64,000 nt of DNA from Flavobacterium sp. ACN6 (GTDB lineage Bacteria; Bacteroidota; Bacteroidia; Flavobacteriales; Flavobacteriaceae), in contig NZ_MRCQ01000007.1 in the NCBI RefSeq assembly GCF_002304005.1, positions 236,321-300,320 on the forward strand, written 5' to 3'. The notes under the pieces are model-generated. The model ran no database searches. It was not told where the DNA came from and saw only the letters and a list, made by a program, of their open reading frames with translations. Made by a program: the position numbers and the translations under genes. Shown one piece after another: positions 55,306 to 64,000 of this stretch (within the stretch, counting starts at the first letter, position 1; every line of letters begins with the position of its first letter).

Positions 55306-56124
55306 TTACCAGCTTCCGCCAGAACCTCCTCCAGAGAAACCGCCGCCACCAAATCCACCGCCGAAGCCTCCGCCTCCGCCAGATGATCCACCGCCGAAAC
55401 CTCCAAATCCGCCTCCGCCGCTTCTTCCAAGATTACTTAGAATAATAACGTCAAGCAGGCTAGGGCCGCCGCCACTGTTACCAGAATTGCCTCCACCGCC
55501 TCTTTTATTTCGAGCCAGTAAAATAAGTACAATTACTACAATAACAATAAAGGGGAAAATTGGAAAATCTTGTCCTTTACTGGTTTTACGTTCTCCTTTG
55601 TATTTTCCTTTAAAAACATCAAAAAGGGCATCAGCACCTTTATCAAGTCCATTATAATAACTTCCTTTTTTGAATTCTGGAATAATGATATTTCTTGTAA
55701 TTTCTCCACCAATACCAGCTGTAAGTCGGTCTTCAAGACCATAGCCAGGAGAAATCCAGATTCTTCTTTCTGCTTTAGCTAATAAAATTAAAACACCATT
55801 ATCTTCTTTTGCCTGCCCGATTCCCCATTCTTGAGCCCATTTTGGAGTTAGGATACCAATGTCTTCGCCTTTTAGGCTTTCAATGGTAATAACTACAATC
55901 TGAGTTGAAGTAGAATCTGAATAGCGAACTAATTTATCTTCTAATTGTGTTTTCTCAGCAGCACTTAAAACATTAGCATAATCGTAAACAGAAGTTTGAA
56001 AACTTGGTTTTTTGGGAATATCGAATTGAGCAAAAATAGTATTGAAGCTAAAAAACGCAATAAGCAAAAGAGTAAACTGAAAAATTCCTTTGGAATTTGG
56101 GATTTTATTTTGGGAATATTTCAT
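55306..56124 (-). CDS. TPM domain protein with glycine-rich tail (YgcG type)
   Basis: 272 residues. Signal peptide (LLLIAFFSFNTIFA), a TPM domain (about 36-170; VYDYANVLSAAEKTQLEDKL, AQEWGIGQAKEDNGVLILLA, RIWISPGYGLEDRLTAG), one transmembrane helix (IFPFIVIVVIVLILLA) and a 60-residue Gly/Ser tail. Domain role is uncertain (proposed in photosystem II repair and in membrane stress). It lies 3 bp after another TPM gene and in the LemA operon. Confidence 0.93.
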   Translation of the reverse strand: MKYSQNKIPNSKGIFQFTLLLIAFFSFNTIFAQFDIPKKPSFQTSVYDYANVLSAAEKTQLEDKLVRYSDSTSTQIVVITIESLKGEDIGILTPKWAQEWGIGQAKEDNGVLILLAKAERRIWISPGYGLEDRLTAGIGGEITRNIIIPEFKKGSYYNGLDKGADALFDVFKGKYKGERKTSKGQDFPIFPFIVIVVIVLILLARNKRGGGGNSGNSGGGPSLLDVIILSNLGRSGGGGFGGFGGGSSGGGGGFGGGFGGGGFSGGGSGGSW

Positions 56125-56127
56125 TAT

Positions 56128-56565
56128 TTATCCTTTTGAGATTTCGTTAGATAGTTCGTTTGTATCATCTGCTAATGAAGGGAAATATTTTTTGAGTTGT
56201 TCACCGGCATTCAAAATACCATCAACAATTCCCTGTTTAAAATTTCCAGATTTAAAATGATTCGTCATAATATCTTTGGTACAATCCCAAAAATCGACAG
56301 ACACGAGATCATTAATACCTTTGTCTCCACAAATCACGAAATTTTTATCTTCAACTGCAAAATAGAGCAGTACTCCATTCTGTAATTTGGTTTCATCCAT
56401 TCGTAAATCATGAAAAACTTCTAAAGCTCTATCAAAATGAGCTTTAGAAGATGTTTTTTCTATATGTACCCTAATTTCGCCAGAAGTATTTTTTTCAGCC
56501 ACACGAATAGCTTCAACAATTTCTTGTTCTTCTTCTTTGGTTAAAAAATCTTCTACTTTTGACAT
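56128..56565 (-). CDS. TPM domain protein, cytosolic or peripheral
   Basis: 145 residues, one TPM domain (FLTKEEEQEIVEAIRVAEKN, then TSGEIRVHIE and NGVLLYFAVEDKNFVICGD) with no signal peptide or transmembrane helix. Ends 3 bp before the larger TPM gene, so the two are translationally linked and likely a functional pair. Confidence 0.9.
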   Translation of the reverse strand: MSKVEDFLTKEEEQEIVEAIRVAEKNTSGEIRVHIEKTSSKAHFDRALEVFHDLRMDETKLQNGVLLYFAVEDKNFVICGDKGINDLVSVDFWDCTKDIMTNHFKSGNFKQGIVDGILNAGEQLKKYFPSLADDTNELSNEISKG

Positions 56566-56619
56566 TTGAGTAATTTTAGAGTTTAGATTATAGATTTTAG
56601 ATTGTTCTCTAAAAGATTT

Positions 56620-57204
56620 TTAGAATTTTACTTCAACCGGTTTGTCTGCTCCAGTAGAAGCTTCAAAGTATGGTTTTTCTTTGTACTCGCTCAAGAACCA
56701 GTTGTTTGGAATTTTTAAAACATATCCGTTGTACACTTGTACAGCTTCGTTAAAACGAGTTCTAGCAGTTAAAATCTGGTTTTCAGTACTTGCCAATTCG
56801 TCTTGCAGTTTCAAGAAATTCTCGTTTGCTTTCAAAGTTGGATATTGCTCAACAGATACCAATAATCTTGATAATGATGAACTAACACCGCTTTGTGCTT
56901 GGTTAAATTCTTTTAATTGTTCAGGAGTTACATTACTTGGATCAATAGTTACAGAAGTAGCTTTTGCACGAGCTTCGATTACTGCTGTTAAAGTTCCTTT
57001 TTCAAAATCAGCGGCACCTTTTACAGTGTTTACTAAATTCCCGATAAGATCATTACGTCTTTGGTAAGCCGTTTGAACATTTCCCCATTCTTTATTTACG
57101 GCTTGACTGTGTTGTAAAGCAGTATTTTTAATACCAATCGACCAAAATGCGATAATAGCAATAAGTGCTATAATAATTCCTACAGGGATTAACCACTTTT
57201 TCAT
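56620..57204 (-). CDS. LemA family protein
   Basis: 194 residues. N-terminal transmembrane helix (LIPVGIIIALIAIIAFWSIG) followed by the helical LemA core with RRNDLIGNLVNTVKG, EARAKAT and FNEAVQVYNGYV. LemA proteins occur with TPM-domain genes in many bacteria; the job is unknown, with a membrane-scaffold role proposed. Here it is the gene before the TPM pair. Confidence 0.95.
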   Translation of the reverse strand: MKKWLIPVGIIIALIAIIAFWSIGIKNTALQHSQAVNKEWGNVQTAYQRRNDLIGNLVNTVKGAADFEKGTLTAVIEARAKATSVTIDPSNVTPEQLKEFNQAQSGVSSSLSRLLVSVEQYPTLKANENFLKLQDELASTENQILTARTRFNEAVQVYNGYVLKIPNNWFLSEYKEKPYFEASTGADKPVEVKF

Positions 57205-57238
57205 ATTTGTTTTAATTTAGGTTTATTTCTATTTTTAA

Positions 57239-57571
57239 TTACAATTCGTTTTTGATGTCGTTTAACTGTGTTTTTATGGACTCTAATTTACGTATTATTT
57301 CGAATTTATCTAATGTTTTCTTCTGGCCCTCTTTTAAGTGTATTTTGGCACCTTCAAGAGTAAAACCTCTTTCTTTGACCAAGTGATAAATTAATTGAAG
57401 ATTTGTAACATCATCCGGCGTGAACATTCTGTTTCCCTTTGCGTTTTTTTTAGGTTTCAGAATATCAAATTCACTGTCCCAAAATCGTATCAAAGAAGCA
57501 TTGACATTAAAAGCTTTGGCAACTTCGCCAATACTGTAATATCTTTTGTCTTTAGAAAGTTCAATATGCAT
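57239..57571 (-). CDS. MerR family transcriptional regulator
   Basis: 110 residues. A winged HTH of the MerR type (YYSIGEVAKAFNVNASLIRF, then WDSEFDILKPKKNAKGNRMF) and a dimerisation helix at the end; no Cys-rich effector domain. Short MerR members of this sort are typical in Bacteroidetes next to M23 and LemA genes. It could control the operon in which it sits (inference). Confidence 0.93.
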   Translation of the reverse strand: MHIELSKDKRYYSIGEVAKAFNVNASLIRFWDSEFDILKPKKNAKGNRMFTPDDVTNLQLIYHLVKERGFTLEGAKIHLKEGQKKTLDKFEIIRKLESIKTQLNDIKNEL

Positions 57572-57619
57572 GATTTGTTTTTTTCTATTTTATTTCAAAA
57601 ATACTATTTTTTCGTGATA

Positions 57620-58597
57620 TTAATCTAACGATTGATTTTCTTGGTTCGCCATATGTGAAATCGCTACATATTCTGCCGCCGAAATATTTCCGTAATAAAA
57701 GTTCAGCGGATTTACCACGTTACCATCTTTATGAACTTCGTAATGGCAGTGCGGTCCTTCAGATCTTCCAGTACTTCCTACATATCCAATTACATCGCCG
57801 CGCTTGACATGTTGTCCGGGTCTGCAGTTGTATTTGCTCAAATGGGCATATAAACTCTCATATCCAAAACCGTGCCTGATCACTACATGGTTTCCAAACC
57901 CCGAAGCTGTGTTGTCAGCCCTCGCCACAACGCCGTCACCAGTGGCAAAAATTGGGGCTCCTGTGTTGGCAGTAAAATCCATTCCGTTGTGCATTTTTCT
58001 CACTTTCGTGAAAGGATCGATTCTGTATCCAAAACCAGAAGCCACACGTTTTAAATTTTCATTTTGAACAGGCTGAATTGCGGGAATCGCCAATAATAAA
58101 TTTTCTTTTGCGCCGGCTAATTTTAGTATTTCATCTAACGATTGAGACTGAATAGCCAATTCTTTCCAAAGTTTATCAACTCGTTTTGTGGTATTTAAAA
58201 CCAGCTGCGAATTATTATAACCTTCTAATGCTTTATATCTATCAGGATTTCTAAAACCTGCTTTTCTAATCGAATCCGGAATTTCGGCTTTATTAAAATA
58301 TACTCTGTAAATATTATTGTCACGTTCTTCTAAGGCGTCTGCAGCATCATCAATTTCATCCAGTTTTTTATTCAAAATAGAATACTGCAGTTTTAAATTT
58401 TCAATTTCACGTGCCTGCAAACGATCTTTTGGCGTTTCAAAATAAGGCGTGTTAATTAAAAGGACAAAAACTAAAAAACCAAACAATGCTGAGGCTACTA
58501 AAAACAGTAATGCGTAACCAATTTTTATTCTTTTTCTGGTTTTTATTTTTGTATAAGCCAGATTTTCTGAGTCGTAATAATATTTTACTTTCGCCAT
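57620..58597 (-). CDS. M23 (LytM-type) peptidase
   Basis: 325 residues. One N-terminal transmembrane helix (about 28-50), a coiled coil (about 60-110) and a C-terminal M23 zinc peptidase domain with the ligands in HNGMD and HCHYEV. All three zinc ligands and the second His are present, so it is catalytically competent. It would cut peptidoglycan cross-links in the periplasm. First gene of the M23-MerR-LemA-TPM-TPM run (gaps 48, 34, 54 and 3 bp). Divergent from alaS. Confidence 0.93.
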   Translation of the reverse strand: MAKVKYYYDSENLAYTKIKTRKRIKIGYALLFLVASALFGFLVFVLLINTPYFETPKDRLQAREIENLKLQYSILNKKLDEIDDAADALEERDNNIYRVYFNKAEIPDSIRKAGFRNPDRYKALEGYNNSQLVLNTTKRVDKLWKELAIQSQSLDEILKLAGAKENLLLAIPAIQPVQNENLKRVASGFGYRIDPFTKVRKMHNGMDFTANTGAPIFATGDGVVARADNTASGFGNHVVIRHGFGYESLYAHLSKYNCRPGQHVKRGDVIGYVGSTGRSEGPHCHYEVHKDGNVVNPLNFYYGNISAAEYVAISHMANQENQSLD

Positions 58598-58821
58598 ATT
58601 TTAAAATACGCTATTTTTGCAGCTTGTAAAATGAGTTAGACGAACAAAACGAACAATTGTTTCAGTTATTCAAGACTTTTTTACAAGAACAAAATAATTT
58701 ATAATTTGGGGGGAATTACATAATTATATAATGCGCAAAATAGCGAATTTATTGTTGTAAAACATTAGTTTTTTATTTTTCGATTTTAAATTGACGCATT
58801 ATTAATTTGAGATTTTTTCTA

Positions 58822-58853
58822 ATTATCACATTATCACATTATCACATTGACAC
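58822..58853 (+). repeat. 8-bp tandem repeat upstream of alaS
   Basis: ATTATCAC three times, then ATTGACAC. It lies 30-65 bp before the ATG. The rest of the 290-bp divergent gap is A/T-rich and shows no clear -33/-7 pair. Confidence 0.7.
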
Positions 58854-58885
58854 ATTTGTAAACAGATACATTTTCTAATTTAAAT

Positions 58886-61525
58886 ATGAAATCACAAGAC
58901 GTACGTAAACAATTTTTAGATTTTTTTGAGAGTAAAGGACATACTATTGTCCCTTCGGCTCCTATTGTCCTTAAAGACGACCCAACCTTAATGTTCAATA
59001 ACTCGGGAATGGCCCAGTTTAAAGAATTTTTCTTAGGGAACGGAACTCCAAAAAGTCCAAGAATAGCCGATACGCAAAAATGTCTTCGTGTTTCTGGAAA
59101 ACATAATGATCTTGAAGAAGTAGGGATTGATACGTATCACCATACGATGTTTGAGATGTTAGGAAACTGGTCTTTTGGAGATTACTTCAAAAAAGAAGCA
59201 ATTAACTGGGCTTGGGAATTATTGACTGAAGTATATAAAATTCCAAAAGAAAATCTTTACGTTTCTGTTTTTGAAGGAAGCAAAGAAGATAATGTTCCGT
59301 TTGACCAGGAAGCTTGGGATATTTGGAAGACTTTAATTGATGAAGACCGAATTGTTCTAGGAAATAAGAAAGATAATTTCTGGGAAATGGGAGATCAAGG
59401 ACCATGCGGACCTTGTTCTGAAATTCACGTTGATTTACGTTCTGAAGAAGAAAAAGCGCTGAAACCAGGGAAAGGTGAAGTTAATGGTGATAACGCTCAG
59501 GTTGTTGAAATCTGGAATAACGTATTCATGGAATTCAACCGTAAAGCGGATGGCTCTTTAGAAAAACTTCCTGCACAGCACGTTGATACCGGAATGGGAT
59601 TTGAGCGTTTGTGTATGGCATTACAAGGAAAAACATCAAACTATGATACAGATGTTTTCATGCCTTTAATTAGAGAAATTGAAACTATTACCGGAGCAAA
59701 ATATACACCTAATGAAGTAACAAACATTAGTGATCAACAAAATAAAATGAATATTGCTATTCGTGTTATTGCAGATCACGTTCGTGCTGTAGCTTTTGCT
59801 ATTGCAGACGGTCAATTGCCATCTAACACTGGAGCTGGATATGTAATTCGTAGAATTTTGCGTCGTGCAATTCGTTACGGATTTACTTTCTTAGGTACAA
59901 AAGAACCATTTATATACAAACTGGTTGAAACTTTAAGCGAGCAGATGGGGGATTCTTTCCCAGAAATCAGAACGCAGAAAGCACTTTGTTCGAATGTTAT
60001 TCGTGAAGAAGAAAACTCTTTCTTGCGTACGCTTGATCAAGGATTAATTCTTTTAGATGCTGTAATTTTAAACAATACTGGCGATACAATCGATGGTAAA
60101 AAAGCATTTGAGTTGTATGATACTTACGGTTTTCCAATCGACTTAACAGCTTTGATTCTTTCTGAAAAAGGGTTGAAATTAGACGAAGCAGGATTTCAAG
60201 AACAACTGCAATTGCAAAAAGAAAGATCTCGTGCAGCATCAAAAGTAACGGCAGGAGACTGGAATGTCATTGTTGAAGATGATATTCAGGAATTTATTGG
60301 TTATGACAGATTATCTCACCAAGTAAAAATCACTAAATACCGTAGAGTTGACAGTGTAAAAGACGGTGAAATATATCAATTGGTGTTCAATGCAACTCCA
60401 TTTTACGGAGAAAGCGGAGGACAAACGGGTGATAAAGGATATCTAGAATCTCAAAACGGAGATATCACTTATATTATTGACACTAAAAAAGAAAACAACC
60501 AAACTATACATTTAACACAATCGTTACCAGAAAACATTACGGCAACTTTTAATGCAGTTGTTGATGCAAACCAAAGAGCTAAAACTTCGTCAAACCACTC
60601 GGCTACGCATTTATTGCACCAAGGTTTACGCAAGATTTTGGGAACTCATATTGAGCAAAAAGGCTCTATGGTTCGTAATGCTTCATTGCGTTTTGACTTT
60701 TCTCATTTTTCTAAAGTTACGGATGAGGAATTGTTAGAAGTGGAAAACTTTGTAAATGCAAGAATTCGTGAAAGTTTACCATTAATTGAAAAAAGAGCAA
60801 TACCAAAAGATCAGGCTATTGAAGAAGGTGCAATTGCTTTGTTTGGAGAGAAATATGGCGATTTGGTACGTATGATTAAATTCGGTGATTCTGTTGAATT
60901 GTGCGGAGGAACACACGTGGCAAATACATCTGATATCTGGCACTTTAAAATTGTTTCAGAAGGCGCTGTTGCATCTGGAATTAGAAGAATTGAAGCAATT
61001 ACAAGTGAAGCTGCAAAAGAATATTTTGAGACGCAGGCTGTTTCTTTAAGTGAAATTAAAGAAGCACTTAAAAACGCGCAGGATCCAGTAAAATCAATCT
61101 TGGCTTTACAAGACGAAAATGCACAGCTGAAAAAACAATTGGAAGTTTTATTGAAAGATAAAGCGAAAAACATGAAAGCTGATTTAGCTAAAGAATTACA
61201 AGAAATCAATGGAGTTCAATTCTTAGCTAAACAAGTAGATTTAAATCCGGAAGGAGCAAAAGATTTAGCTTACGAATTGGGTAATGCTTATCATAATCTA
61301 TTTGTAGTTTTCGCTACAGCTCATGAAGGAAAACCAATGTTAACGTGTTATATCTCTAAAGAATTAGTTGCTTCTAAAAGCTTAAACGCTGGACAAGTCG
61401 TTCGCGAATTAGGTAAATATATCCAAGGTGGAGGAGGAGGTCAGCCTTTCTTCGCAACTGCAGGAGGTAAAAATGTTGATGGAATTGGAGAGGCTTTAAT
61501 TAAAGCGATTGATTTCGTGAAGTAA
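58886..61525 (+). CDS. alaS: Alanine-tRNA ligase
   Basis: 879 residues, usual length. Class II catalytic domain ([42 protein letters not shown]), the tRNA-recognition and editing domain with the zinc-site HSATHLLHQ and CGGTHV, and the C-terminal DHHA1 domain ([17 protein letters not shown]). All motifs needed for charging and for clearing Ser/Gly-tRNA(Ala) are visible. Confidence 0.98.
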   Translation: MKSQDVRKQFLDFFESKGHTIVPSAPIVLKDDPTLMFNNSGMAQFKEFFLGNGTPKSPRIADTQKCLRVSGKHNDLEEVGIDTYHHTMFEMLGNWSFGDYFKKEAINWAWELLTEVYKIPKENLYVSVFEGSKEDNVPFDQEAWDIWKTLIDEDRIVLGNKKDNFWEMGDQGPCGPCSEIHVDLRSEEEKALKPGKGEVNGDNAQVVEIWNNVFMEFNRKADGSLEKLPAQHVDTGMGFERLCMALQGKTSNYDTDVFMPLIREIETITGAKYTPNEVTNISDQQNKMNIAIRVIADHVRAVAFAIADGQLPSNTGAGYVIRRILRRAIRYGFTFLGTKEPFIYKLVETLSEQMGDSFPEIRTQKALCSNVIREEENSFLRTLDQGLILLDAVILNNTGDTIDGKKAFELYDTYGFPIDLTALILSEKGLKLDEAGFQEQLQLQKERSRAASKVTAGDWNVIVEDDIQEFIGYDRLSHQVKITKYRRVDSVKDGEIYQLVFNATPFYGESGGQTGDKGYLESQNGDITYIIDTKKENNQTIHLTQSLPENITATFNAVVDANQRAKTSSNHSATHLLHQGLRKILGTHIEQKGSMVRNASLRFDFSHFSKVTDEELLEVENFVNARIRESLPLIEKRAIPKDQAIEEGAIALFGEKYGDLVRMIKFGDSVELCGGTHVANTSDIWHFKIVSEGAVASGIRRIEAITSEAAKEYFETQAVSLSEIKEALKNAQDPVKSILALQDENAQLKKQLEVLLKDKAKNMKADLAKELQEINGVQFLAKQVDLNPEGAKDLAYELGNAYHNLFVVFATAHEGKPMLTCYISKELVASKSLNAGQVVRELGKYIQGGGGGQPFFATAGGKNVDGIGEALIKAIDFVK

Positions 61526-61563
61526 AGATTCGAAGGTTCTTAGAAGCTAAGTTTATATAAAAC

Positions 61564-61599
61564 AAACCCGACAGGTTTTTAAAACCTGTCGGGTTTTGT
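61564..61599 (+). terminator. Terminator of alaS
   Basis: AACCCGACAGGTTTT and AAAACCTGTCGGGTT form a 15-bp perfect stem followed by TTTG, 40 bp past the stop codon. Confidence 0.85.
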
Positions 61600-61616
61600 G
61601 TTTATAGTAGATTCAA

Positions 61617-61735
61617 TAGCATCCAGCTTTAGCTGGATGAAGAAATAAGAATTAGAAAGGGCTTTAGCCAAACTATTACGTTTGGCTAAAGCCCTTCAAC
61701 TTAATTATCATCCATCCAGCTAAAGCTGGACGCTA
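61617..61735. repeat. Nested REP-like palindromes
   Basis: CATCCAGCTTTAGCTGGATG, a 16-bp inverted repeat built on GGGCTTTAGCCAAAC with GTTTGGCTAAAGCCC (61659-61695), and TCCAGCTAAAGCTGGA follow each other. The outer two are related to each other, giving an element of the form A-B-B'-A. No gene is present. Confidence 0.85.
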
Positions 61736-61798
61736 TTCAAAAAACTTAGCCCCTTAGTCCCGAAGCCTCGAAATAGTATCCTTAGAACCTCAAAAAAA

Positions 61799-63544
61799 TC
61801 ACTTTCTTTCACCAATCTGCTGACGCCACATAGCGTAATACAAACCTTTCTCGACAATTAAATCTTCGTGTTTTCCTTGCTCGATTATTTTTCCTTGTTC
61901 TAAAACAAAAATTCTGTCCGCGTGCATTACTGTTGAAAGTCTGTGCGCGATTAGAACAGTGATTCGGTTTTTATCTGAAATATTTCTGATTGTGGCATTA
62001 ATTTCTTCTTCGGTAATAGAATCCAAAGCAGAAGTAGCTTCATCAAAAATTAATAAATTCGGATTTCTAAGAATAGCTCTTGCGATAGATAAACGTTGTT
62101 TTTCTCCACCAGAAACTTTGATTCCGCCTTCACCAATTGTCGTGTTTAATCCATCTTCGGCACGTCTTAAAAGTTTATCACAACTTGCTCTTTTTAGGGC
62201 ATCATACAAATCTTCATCGGTTGCATTTGGTTTTACAAATAAAAGATTTTCGCGAATAGTTCCAGAGAATAACTGCGCGTCTTGAGTAACAAAACCTAAT
62301 TGTTTTCTTAAATCTAGTAAATCAATATCTGTTGAATCAATCTCATTATACAAAACCTGACCTTCGGCTGGAGTGTATAATCCAACCAATAATTTCACCA
62401 AAGTTGTTTTTCCAGAACCAGACGGGCCGACAAATGCGACAGTTTGACCTTGTTTAATTTCAAAATTGATATTCTCTACAGCTTTAAATTTAGCCGTTTT
62501 ATGCTGAAAGCTTACATTAGAAAACAATAAAGACTGAATTGCTCCTACATGTTTTGGGTTTTTCGGACGGAATTCTTTTGGAGCGCTCAATAAAGTTTTA
62601 AAATTTTCCATTGACACTTTGGTTTCATTCAAAGCAATAATAAAATTTCCAAGTTCCTGAAGCGGACCAAAAATGAAAAAAGTAAAAAATACCATTGTAA
62701 GCAAATCACCCACAATAATTTTTCCTCCAAACAAGAAATAGTACAAAGTAAAAACAACACAAGTTCTTAAAAAGTGAACGGTTGTTCCTTGAATGAAACT
62801 CAAACTTCTTATAAAACGAACTTTTTCTAATTCTAACTGAAGAATTTTAAATGTATTTAAATTCAAACGTTTTTCTTCCTGATACGTTAAACCAAGACTT
62901 TTTACTAGTTCGATGTTTCGTAAACTTTCGGTTGTTGAACCCGCCAAAGCATTGGTTTGATTTACGATTTTCTTAGAAACAACTTTAATTTTTTTACCCA
63001 GATACGAACTTACCAAAGCAATAATTGGTGCCGTAATTAAAAAGATAATCGAAATACGAAAATCGATTCGGGCAACATAAAGAATTACAAAAATGAATCC
63101 GATAATGGTTTGAAAAATCAAAGAAATAGAAAGTGTAATTAATTTTTCAGAATCAATTCTAACTTTCGTCAATTTGCTTAAAGTTTCACCGCTTCGCTGA
63201 TCTTCAAATTCGGCATAAGGCAGATCTAGTGATTTTTTAATTCCGTCGGTATACATTTGAGCACCAGTTCGCTGGATCACAACATTGGTAAAATAATCTT
63301 GGAAGTTTTTAGTAACTCTGGAAATCATTGCGGCACCAAGCGAAAGACCGAGCCAGAAAGATAAAGATTTGATAAAACCGATTTCGTTTCCTTTGTATTT
63401 TGCCAGTCCAACACCGCAGTCCTGCATTAATTTACCGGTAATAATAGAGTCTGATAAACTGAAACAAATGTTTATGGAAGCCATAATCAAAGCAAAAAGC
63501 AAAAGCATTTTATGCTTGATTATATAAGAGTATAATAATTTCAT
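61799..63544 (-). CDS. ABC exporter, fused permease-ATPase (MsbA/MdlB type)
   Basis: 581 residues. Six-helix type I exporter membrane domain (about 1-310) and one nucleotide-binding domain with GPSGSGKTT (Walker A), SGGEKQRL (signature), LLIFDEATSALD (Walker B) and AHRLSTV (H-loop). It works as a homodimer or with a partner, none of which is adjacent. Substrate (lipid or drug) cannot be told. -7 box TACTTTTG at 63570-63577. Confidence 0.93.
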   Translation of the reverse strand: MKLLYSYIIKHKMLLLFALIMASINICFSLSDSIITGKLMQDCGVGLAKYKGNEIGFIKSLSFWLGLSLGAAMISRVTKNFQDYFTNVVIQRTGAQMYTDGIKKSLDLPYAEFEDQRSGETLSKLTKVRIDSEKLITLSISLIFQTIIGFIFVILYVARIDFRISIIFLITAPIIALVSSYLGKKIKVVSKKIVNQTNALAGSTTESLRNIELVKSLGLTYQEEKRLNLNTFKILQLELEKVRFIRSLSFIQGTTVHFLRTCVVFTLYYFLFGGKIIVGDLLTMVFFTFFIFGPLQELGNFIIALNETKVSMENFKTLLSAPKEFRPKNPKHVGAIQSLLFSNVSFQHKTAKFKAVENINFEIKQGQTVAFVGPSGSGKTTLVKLLVGLYTPAEGQVLYNEIDSTDIDLLDLRKQLGFVTQDAQLFSGTIRENLLFVKPNATDEDLYDALKRASCDKLLRRAEDGLNTTIGEGGIKVSGGEKQRLSIARAILRNPNLLIFDEATSALDSITEEEINATIRNISDKNRITVLIAHRLSTVMHADRIFVLEQGKIIEQGKHEDLIVEKGLYYAMWRQQIGERK

Positions 63545-63655
63545 ATAGAGTTTAAAAAAATGGAAGATGCAAAAGTAAGCAATTGTTTTAGTTTGTAAAG
63601 TTCATTTTTGTTATTTAAAATGTAAATTTTTAAATAGTTTGTTTATGATGAAAGT

Positions 63656-64000
63656 TTTTTTTAAGCTTTTTTAGCTTTAGTCAATTTCACGTAAAGTCGC
63701 AGAGTCGCAAAGTTTTTAGCTGTGTGGTTTTTTAATATACAAGCAAATTAAAATAAGCCCTTGTTTCAAATTTAAGTTTCATACAATACACAATGCACTT
63801 TGCGACTTCGCGTGATTTATTTCTTCTAAATTTCAAATGTTTATGTTGAGAGTTTTTTTTTAAGCTTTTTTAACTTTAGTCAATTTCACGCAAAGTCGCA
63901 GAGTCGCAAAGTGTATTGTGTATTGTGTTAAACTTAAATTTGAAACAGGGGCCTATTTTAATTTACTTGCATATTAAAAAACCACACAGCTAAAAAACTT
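63656..64000. repeat. Large inverted repeat plus direct repeat at the window end
   Basis: Left arm from about 63710 (TTTTTAGCTGTGTGGTTTTT) to 63805 (ACTTTGCGACT) and right arm from 63898 to the window end in reverse orientation, about 90% alike by eye. Inside, a 55-bp direct repeat (AAGCTTTTTTAGCTTTAGTC, then AAGTCGCAGAGTCGCAAAG) occurs at 63663-63711 and 63862-63911. No CDS. The element runs past the window. Confidence 0.8.

Noticed and set aside
55188..55430. 80-codon frame rich in Ala, Glu and Val
   Set aside because: A shifted reading of the glycine codons in the TPM protein tail.

Overview
The window is low-GC chromosomal DNA from a member of the Bacteroidetes, most likely a Flavobacterium. 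The reasons are the A-rich translation starts without Shine-Dalgarno sequences, the Bacteroidetes promoter form (TTTG or TTG, then 17-19 bases, then TAnnTTTG), a type IX secretion (T9SS) sorting domain, SusC/TonB-type receptors with carboxypeptidase-like N-termini, and families such as DUF4494, DUF3667 and DUF4269. Most genes are housekeeping or ordinary accessory genes. The exception is the stretch from about 6.6 to 28.1 kb.

Layout. 1-6.4 kb: end of an ABC-F ATPase, an App1-type phosphatase, a lipid kinase, an array of eleven 74-bp tandem repeats, an acyltransferase-like gene, a DUF1761 membrane protein and a possible small RNA. 6.6-20.5 kb: two outer-membrane barrel genes, a T9SS-sorted protein and a 3228-residue SpvB/Rhs giant. 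The C-terminal tip of the giant resembles the Tae4 peptidoglycan amidase toxins, and it is followed directly by an exported candidate immunity protein. 20.5-28.1 kb: small lipoprotein, membrane and cytosolic genes of immunity type. Several are separated by 100-140 bp elements with self-complementary ends that look like integron attC sites; an M13 peptidase gene and truC (minus strand) lie among them. The array stops at an initiator tRNA.

28-45 kb: frameshifted DUF4269 gene, GT39 glycosyltransferase, DUF4494, an aspartyl-protease-like protein with an XRE regulator, GH130, a radical SAM/TIGR03915 DNA-repair-type pair, two small XRE regulators, an exported Ppx/GppA-like protein, tRNA-Glu, DUF3667, acyltransferase 3, a serine hydrolase preceded by nine AATC repeats, tRNA relics and a PP2C phosphatase. 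45-64 kb: second initiator tRNA, era, a conserved-looking hairpin element, der, two TonB-type outer-membrane proteins (one next to an Rrf2 regulator), a 224-bp duplicated intergenic block, a likely M23-MerR-LemA-TPM-TPM operon, alaS, an ABC exporter and a large inverted repeat at the window edge.

Working together: the 6.6-20.4 kb genes read as one surface-export and toxin unit (barrels, T9SS protein, Rhs toxin, immunity), followed by a store of orphan immunity-type genes. Recurrent non-coding families link other parts of the window: a shared terminator hairpin seen seven times, duplicated tRNA-fMet copies, and REP-like palindromes. Assignments rest on reading motifs by eye; no database search was run.
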